Below are positions 6,713-10,657 of a stretch of DNA of 10,657 nt, piece by piece. The position numbers and the translations under genes were made by a program. The notes under the pieces are model-generated. The model saw nothing but the letters and a program-made list of their open reading frames with translations, was not told where the DNA came from and searched no databases. The first letter of the stretch is position 1. Each line of letters begins with the position of its first letter. Source of the DNA: Sulfurovum sp. (GTDB taxonomy: Bacteria; Campylobacterota; Campylobacteria; Campylobacterales; Sulfurovaceae). The stretch lies in contig WGDG01000268.1 of assembly GCA_015493425.1 (NCBI GenBank), positions 1 to 10,657 on the forward strand. Direction: 5' to 3'.

Positions 6713-8898
6713 CAAAAGAGTGTCCCGCTGTCATCGGAAGCCGGCTGCTCGGGTGCAATGCGTGGAGGGTGAAGAGGATCGGCATCATCAGTACGCTCTT
6801 CATTCGGGTCTTCATCAATATTGATCGGCTTCGCATAACCCGTATCGTCACTGTCGCTCTCAATAATAGGCGTATCTTTTTCCGTAGCGATATCCTCTCC
6901 GGGATCATCCATGATCTGATAGCCGTCATCATCTACATGGTAGCCGGAACTATCTGTTCTTTCTCCATTGAACACACCGCTGCTCTTTTGGGCTTTGGGC
7001 AGTGGTGAAGTTTTGGTGTAAAGTTCCTTCTTCCCTTCGTACTCGCCAATAAAAACCCCTTCCGGAATATCAAAGGTACGTTTGAGCTTGGGGTAGAGTG
7101 TAAGCAGATGTTTGTAATAGTAGGCAAAGGCCGGTGCTGCCACTGCTCCCCCTGTCGCCCCGCGTCCAATGGGACGGTTATTGTCACGTCCGAACCATAC
7201 AATGGTCTCGATCGTCGGCGAGTAGCCACAAAACCAGGCATCAACGTTTTTGTTGGTTGTGCCCGTCTTCCCTGCAAGCTCTATGCCTTTGACACGTGCA
7301 TTGCGCCCGGTACCGCGCTTGATGACATCTTCAAGAATGCTCGTCATCAGATATGCCTGCTCAGGGGTGGTGAAGTTGGCGATCTCCTTGGGTCTGGTCT
7401 CATAAATAACCGCGCCCTCTTTGGAGACAATCTTGCTGACCAGGCGAGGCTCGATCATGTGTCCCTTGTTTGAGAATACTGTGTAGATCTGTGCCATTTT
7501 CAAAGGACTGACCCCCAGATTTCCCAGGGCAATGGACATGTCATGCGGAATGTGCGGCACATCGAGGAAGGCAAGACGCCGGATGATTGTATTGACACCG
7601 ATGTCGGAAACAAGGTTGATCGTCGCCAGGTTGCGCGAATGTACCAGTGCTTCACGCAGCGGAATAAACCCTTTGAAGTTGCGCTCGTAATTCTTCGGTG
7701 ACCACACCTTCGGTTTACCGTTTTGGTAGTACTGGAAAGTACGCGCAAGGTCTGTAAGCGGACTGGCAGGATTGTACCCCATGTCAAGTGCTGTCTGGTA
7801 AATAAAAGGTTTGAAGGCCGATCCGGGCTGACGTTCAGCCTGTGTTACACGGTTGAATGCAGATTTCTTATAGTCTACCCCGCCTACCATGGACAAAATG
7901 TCTCCTGTTGCATTGTCTACCGATACAAAGGCTGCATTGAGCGTCGATTTTTTGGGGTCTTCTTTGTAACGCTTAAGTACCTTCTCATACGCATACTTCA
8001 CCGCTTCACGCGCAATACGCTGCTGCTTCATATCAATCGTAGTATAAATCTGGTAGCCGCCTGTCCGTACATCTCCCAGCTTGTTCTTGAAGCGGCGCAC
8101 GACTTCGTCAACAATATAAGGTGCGATGTTCTGACGCAGGGAAGTTTTGTAAACCTTGGGAGACTCCTTGACCGCTTTAAGGTACGCCGCTTCGCTGATC
8201 CATCCCAGACTCTTCATACGGTAGAGTACATTGTTGGCACGGTTAAGCGCACGTTTATAGTGCTTCAGAGGATTGTAATAGCTGGGTGCGTTGGGAAGTC
8301 CCACCAGCATCGCCGCCTCTTTGAGCGTCAGCTGATCAAGCGACTTATGAAAGTAACCATCCGCTGCCGTTTTGACACCGTAGTAGTTATTGCCGTAACT
8401 GATCTCGTTAAGATAGCGCTCAATGATCTGCTCTTTGGTAAGTACCTCTTCGATCTTGATTGCCAGAATCGCCTCTTTGATCTTACGCGCAAGTTTCTTT
8501 TCGTTACTGAGCACCTTGTTTTTAATGAGTTGCTGAGTAAGCGTACTCCCGCCTTCAACAAACTTCCCTGCTTTGATATCTTTGAGCATTGCACGCAAGA
8601 TCGCATCGGGGTTCACACCCTTATGTTCAAAGAATTTGGTATCTTCCATCGCGATGAGACCTTCGACAAGGTAGCTGGGAATTTCGTCATACCGTGCATA
8701 GAGGCGATGCTGCTTTTTGAAGACATAGGCGAGTTTTTCACCATTGCGGTCGTAGACCACAGAAGAGATTTCGGGTTTGTAGTGTATTAACTTTTCCGCA
8801 TCGAGAGATATCTCTTCATAGGCATAGATGAACGCTGCAATAAGCGCAGCAGCGAAGATCATCACCAAAATAATGGAACCTTTGATTAGACTGAACAC
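6712..8898 (-). CDS. mrcA: Bifunctional class A penicillin-binding protein (PBP1A): transglycosylase and transpeptidase
   Basis: The 728-residue protein polymerises lipid II into glycan strands and cross-links the peptides at the periplasmic face of the inner membrane. Residues 6-26 form one membrane anchor. The GT51 glycosyltransferase shows EDTKFFEHKGV (85-95, catalytic Glu85), GGSTLTQQLIKN (116-127), RKIKEAILAIKIE (138-150) and RYLNEISYGNNYYG (161-174). The transpeptidase shows SAFK (360-363, catalytic Ser), SRN (421-423) and KTGTT (544-548). The last 88 residues are an acidic, low-complexity tail with 26 Asp/Glu against 5 Lys/Arg. The start is GTG, preceded by AGGTGG in the 21-nt gap after bioF. 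It is also called pbpA or ponA. Its stop overlaps the next ATG as TGATG. Confidence 0.95.
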   Translation of the reverse strand: MFSLIKGSIILVMIFAAALIAAFIYAYEEISLDAEKLIHYKPEISSVVYDRNGEKLAYVFKKQHRLYARYDEIPSYLVEGLIAMEDTKFFEHKGVNPDAILRAMLKDIKAGKFVEGGSTLTQQLIKNKVLSNEKKLARKIKEAILAIKIEEVLTKEQIIERYLNEISYGNNYYGVKTAADGYFHKSLDQLTLKEAAMLVGLPNAPSYYNPLKHYKRALNRANNVLYRMKSLGWISEAAYLKAVKESPKVYKTSLRQNIAPYIVDEVVRRFKNKLGDVRTGGYQIYTTIDMKQQRIAREAVKYAYEKVLKRYKEDPKKSTLNAAFVSVDNATGDILSMVGGVDYKKSAFNRVTQAERQPGSAFKPFIYQTALDMGYNPASPLTDLARTFQYYQNGKPKVWSPKNYERNFKGFIPLREALVHSRNLATINLVSDIGVNTIIRRLAFLDVPHIPHDMSIALGNLGVSPLKMAQIYTVFSNKGHMIEPRLVSKIVSKEGAVIYETRPKEIANFTTPEQAYLMTSILEDVIKRGTGRNARVKGIELAGKTGTTNKNVDAWFCGYSPTIETIVWFGRDNNRPIGRGATGGAVAAPAFAYYYKHLLTLYPKLKRTFDIPEGVFIGEYEGKKELYTKTSPLPKAQKSSGVFNGERTDSSGYHVDDDGYQIMDDPGEDIATEKDTPIIESDSDDTGYAKPINIDEDPNEERTDDADPLHPPRIAPEQPASDDSGTLF
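6715..6978 (-). other. Acidic low-complexity C-terminal tail of the PBP
   Basis: These codons specify residues 641-728, beyond the transpeptidase domain. The tail is rich in Asp, Glu, Ser, Thr, Pro and Gly (for example HVDDDGY, DDPGEDIATE, DEDPNEERTDDADP) and has no recognisable domain. It is predicted to be disordered and periplasmic. Confidence 0.7.
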
Positions 8899-8901
8899 AA
8901 A

Positions 8902-8908
8902 CCCACCT
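8902..8908 (-). promoter_or_regulatory. Shine-Dalgarno supporting the GTG start of the PBP gene
   Basis: AGGTGGG on the minus strand lies in the short gap after bioF; its AGG core is 7 nt from the GTG at 8898. The membrane anchor begins within six residues of that GTG, which supports this start. Confidence 0.55.
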
Positions 8909-8919
8909 GTTTTTAGTAT

Positions 8920-10014
8920 CTATTGTACCAAGTTAAGTCTAATGAGTCTTAACAGGTGACGAAGTTTCTCTGCCGATACTTCGGTATTGAGAATAACACG
9001 CAAAATAGGCTTCTGTACTGTAGGCTGCCGAATAGCACCCACAAGATAGTTTTGTTCCATCAGCCCTTTTTGCATAAAGAGTGCAAAATCATTGTCGGGT
9101 ACTTCGATAGGCAAAATGAGGCTCTCTGTCTTTTTGCCAATTTCGGCTTCTGCCACCGCCTGGCGTGCCTTTATCTTTTCCCTGAGCTTCTTTGCATTTT
9201 TTCGGATGTACTTCATATTCACATAGGCAAGTGCCGTATCGAAAACCGAGGGTGCTGTGGTATAAATGACCGATTTGGCACGGTTTTCAAGAAAACTGAT
9301 AACACTTTTGGAAGCGAGGATGTAGGCTCCGTAACTGCCGTAGGCTTTGCCAAGTGTCCCCATTTTGATATGGCGTTCATTGGGTATAATACCGTAGTAT
9401 TCAAAGATTCCCAGCAGTTTTTTGCCAAGTACTCCGGCACTGTGTGCCTCATCGACAATGAGCAGCGCACCACTCTCTTCTGCCGCATCGAAGATCTCTC
9501 TGGCACAGAGGTCACCCCCCATCGAATAGACCCCCTCCACTGCAATTATCTGCCTGCTGGCAGGGTTTTCCTGAAGCTTCTGCTTAAGATCCTCTGCATT
9601 ATTGTGGCGAAAGGTTGTCACACGGTCTCCGAGAAGCTGTGCTGCCATTACCCCGCTGGCATGATATTCTTCATCTATAAAGAGTCTGTCTCCTTTGCGT
9701 ACCAGCGATTCGATGAGCGCCAGATTGGCCAAAAAGCCGCTACCGACCACAAGTCCCTCTTCAAAGCCGTTTAGTTCAGCCATCTCCATTTCGAAAATCT
9801 TGTGAATGGGGTGGTAGCCGTTGACCAGCATGCTTGCTTTGGAACTGACAGTATTGTACTCATCGACCAGTTTGCACGCCTTTTTGAACTGCTTCTTTTT
9901 GGATGAGAGTCCAAGATAGTCGTTGGAGGCAAAATCATCGAGCAAATCAGAATAGAGATGACGTTCTCTAAAACGCCCTGCTTTTTTAAGGGCTTCAAGT
10001 TCTTTAGTGTACAT
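8920..10014 (-). CDS. bioF: 8-amino-7-oxononanoate synthase (alpha-oxoamine synthase family)
   Basis: The PLP enzyme condenses pimeloyl thioester with L-alanine, releasing CO2, to give 8-amino-7-oxononanoate, an early committed step of biotin synthesis in the cytoplasm. The 364 residues are close to the family's length of about 385. Visible features are FASNDYLGL (28-36), NGYHPIHKIFEMEMAE (65-80), EYHASG (116-121), EGVYSMGGD (160-168), IVDEAHSAGVLG (186-197, PLP-contacting Asp188 and His191), GTLGKAYGSYGAY (219-231, Lys223 as Schiff-base lysine) and AIRQPTV (327-333), which matches AIRPPTV of E. coli BioF. AAGGAG 5 nt before the ATG supports the start. It overlaps maf by 11 nt. A related enzyme of the same family (KBL- or serine palmitoyltransferase-like) is less likely given the AIRQPTV match. 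No other bio gene is in view. Confidence 0.9.
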   Translation of the reverse strand: MYTKELEALKKAGRFRERHLYSDLLDDFASNDYLGLSSKKKQFKKACKLVDEYNTVSSKASMLVNGYHPIHKIFEMEMAELNGFEEGLVVGSGFLANLALIESLVRKGDRLFIDEEYHASGVMAAQLLGDRVTTFRHNNAEDLKQKLQENPASRQIIAVEGVYSMGGDLCAREIFDAAEESGALLIVDEAHSAGVLGKKLLGIFEYYGIIPNERHIKMGTLGKAYGSYGAYILASKSVISFLENRAKSVIYTTAPSVFDTALAYVNMKYIRKNAKKLREKIKARQAVAEAEIGKKTESLILPIEVPDNDFALFMQKGLMEQNYLVGAIRQPTVQKPILRVILNTEVSAEKLRHLLRLIRLNLVQ

Positions 10015-10567
10015 TGGCTCTCCTTATCCACGGTAGCAGTGTTTCCACCTGTAGTCCCATTGCCGTACTCTCATACCCTTTGACCTCTTGGATATACTTT
10101 TTGCAAAACCCCTCGACCATGCAGCCGCCCGCTTTACCCTGCCACTCACCGCTTTGAAGATAGGCTTCGAGATCATCCTCATCAAATAGGGCGAGATGGT
10201 AATGGGTGGCAGAGGTATCAACAAAAAGAAAATCTCGACACTGAAAATGTACCGAAGAGACAATCGCAATGTGTGCACCGCTTTGCAGCTGCAAAATACG
10301 GCGGGCATCCTCTCGATTTTGGGGTTTTCTCAATATCTTCCCCTCTTGGGTAGCAATCACGCTGTCCGCACTCAATAACGGCATATCCAAACCGTACGCC
10401 TGCTTGGCTGCCTCCAATTTCCCTTTGGATGCACGGTAGACAAACTCGGCAGCACTCTCTGTCTTTATCTGATCTTCATCAAAATTAACCGGCTTTTGGA
10501 TAAATTCGATACCAAATTTTTGCAGCAACAGTGCGCGGCTTTGGGACTGTGAGCAGAGACAGAGCAT
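10004..10567 (-). CDS. maf: Maf family nucleotide pyrophosphatase
   Basis: Maf proteins are cytoplasmic house-cleaning enzymes that hydrolyse non-canonical or dNTP/UTP-type nucleoside triphosphates to the monophosphate and pyrophosphate. The 187 residues match the usual length. The N-terminal phosphate-binding signature is CSQSQSRALLL (5-15), a variant of the common ASxSPRRxxLL with Gln instead of Pro and one Arg missing. LLSADSVI (64-71) carries the catalytic Asp68, ILRKP (78-82) matches the conserved Lys-Pro, and EWQGKAGGCMVEG (141-153) matches the common GKAGGYAIQG. A TTG directly before the ATG fits the frame but is less likely as a start. No clear Shine-Dalgarno is seen. The gene begins 10 nt after an upstream stop codon and overlaps bioF at its end, so it sits inside an operon. 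Whether it is a dTTP/UTPase (YhdE type) or another subtype cannot be told. Confidence 0.9.
   Translation of the reverse strand: MLCLCSQSQSRALLLQKFGIEFIQKPVNFDEDQIKTESAAEFVYRASKGKLEAAKQAYGLDMPLLSADSVIATQEGKILRKPQNREDARRILQLQSGAHIAIVSSVHFQCRDFLFVDTSATHYHLALFDEDDLEAYLQSGEWQGKAGGCMVEGFCKKYIQEVKGYESTAMGLQVETLLPWIRRANVH
10020..10025 (-). promoter_or_regulatory. Shine-Dalgarno of bioF inside the maf 3' end
   Basis: AAGGAG on the minus strand ends 5 nt before the bioF ATG at 10014. It lies within the last codons of maf, so bioF translation starts from a site that maf ribosomes pass over. Confidence 0.6.
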
Positions 10568-10577
10568 CAAACTAGAA

Positions 10578-10657
10578 TTAATCTTGCTTTTTAAGATATG
10601 CCATAATTACACTCTTCAATTCTTTTCCAACATTAAAGGTAATGGATGGTATTGTCT
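10578..10657 (-). CDS. 3' end of an unidentified upstream gene
   Basis: One minus-strand frame is open from the right edge to a TAA at 10580-10578, encoding 25 residues that end in SVIMAYLKKQD. The other two frames contain stops (one each at about 10616 and 10634, plus another near 10592). Position and a 10-nt gap to the maf ATG fit an operon member upstream of maf. The tail is too short to identify; it does not look like the end of alanyl-tRNA synthetase, the gene I would expect near maf in this phylum. The stretch is visibly more AT-rich than the genes beside it, so a non-coding leader for maf is the alternative. Confidence 0.45.
   Translation of the reverse strand, partial: TIPSITFNVGKELKSVIMAYLKKQD

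Noticed and set aside
7723..8790. A 355-codon plus-strand frame opposite the PBP gene
   Set aside because: It is long but has low-complexity shadow composition with no motif, and the minus strand has complete GT51 and transpeptidase signatures.
8956..9774. A 272-codon plus-strand frame opposite bioF
   Set aside because: The minus frame has all the PLP-site motifs; the plus frame has none and no ribosome binding site.
1..10657. CRISPR array, tRNA, rRNA, IS or prophage genes
   Set aside because: No regular direct repeats with spacers, no cloverleaf-like segments, and no transposase or integrase motifs were seen on either strand.

Overview
The window looks like a chromosomal segment of a Campylobacterota (epsilonproteobacterial) genome, probably close to the Sulfurovum/Sulfurimonas group. 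This rests on protein style rather than any search: a glutamine synthetase with Phe at the usual adenylylation tyrosine (known from Helicobacter pylori), a PHP-type histidinol phosphatase, and a tightly packed maf-bioF-class A PBP cluster. Base composition is moderate. There is no rRNA, tRNA, CRISPR array, IS element or phage gene in view.

Left part (1-2117, minus strand): the 5' 705 codons of one large gene that runs off the left edge. It encodes an exported multidomain protein: signal peptide, a short RTX-like calcium-binding block, LVIVD-type beta-propeller repeats and C-terminal ankyrin repeats. It diverges from the next gene across only 50 bp.

Middle part (2168-4464, plus strand): a histidinol-phosphatase (HisJ/PHP family) whose extended -10 promoter lies so close to the ATG that the mRNA is probably leaderless, then glnA with its own -10 box and a strong ribosome binding site. 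Both belong to nitrogen and amino-acid metabolism.

Intergenic part (4465-4809): no credible gene. It holds a UUCG-loop hairpin just after glnA, a pair of inverted REP-like palindromes and further weak secondary structure. A second plus-strand terminator-like hairpin lies inside the 3' end of the convergent antiporter gene.

Right part (4810-10657, minus strand): a compact run read right to left. It goes from the tail of an unidentified gene to maf (nucleotide pyrophosphatase), bioF (biotin synthesis), a bifunctional class A penicillin-binding protein, a cytoplasmic DsbA/FrnE-like thiol protein, and a CPA1-type cation/proton antiporter. Genes overlap or abut (10-nt gap, 11-nt overlap, 21-nt gap, TGATG junction, 8-nt overlap), so co-transcription and partial translational coupling are likely although the functions are diverse.

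Most of the window is ordinary housekeeping. The item most worth a second look is the RTX/LVIVD/ankyrin protein at the left edge, followed by the REP-like pair and the probable leaderless hisJ start.
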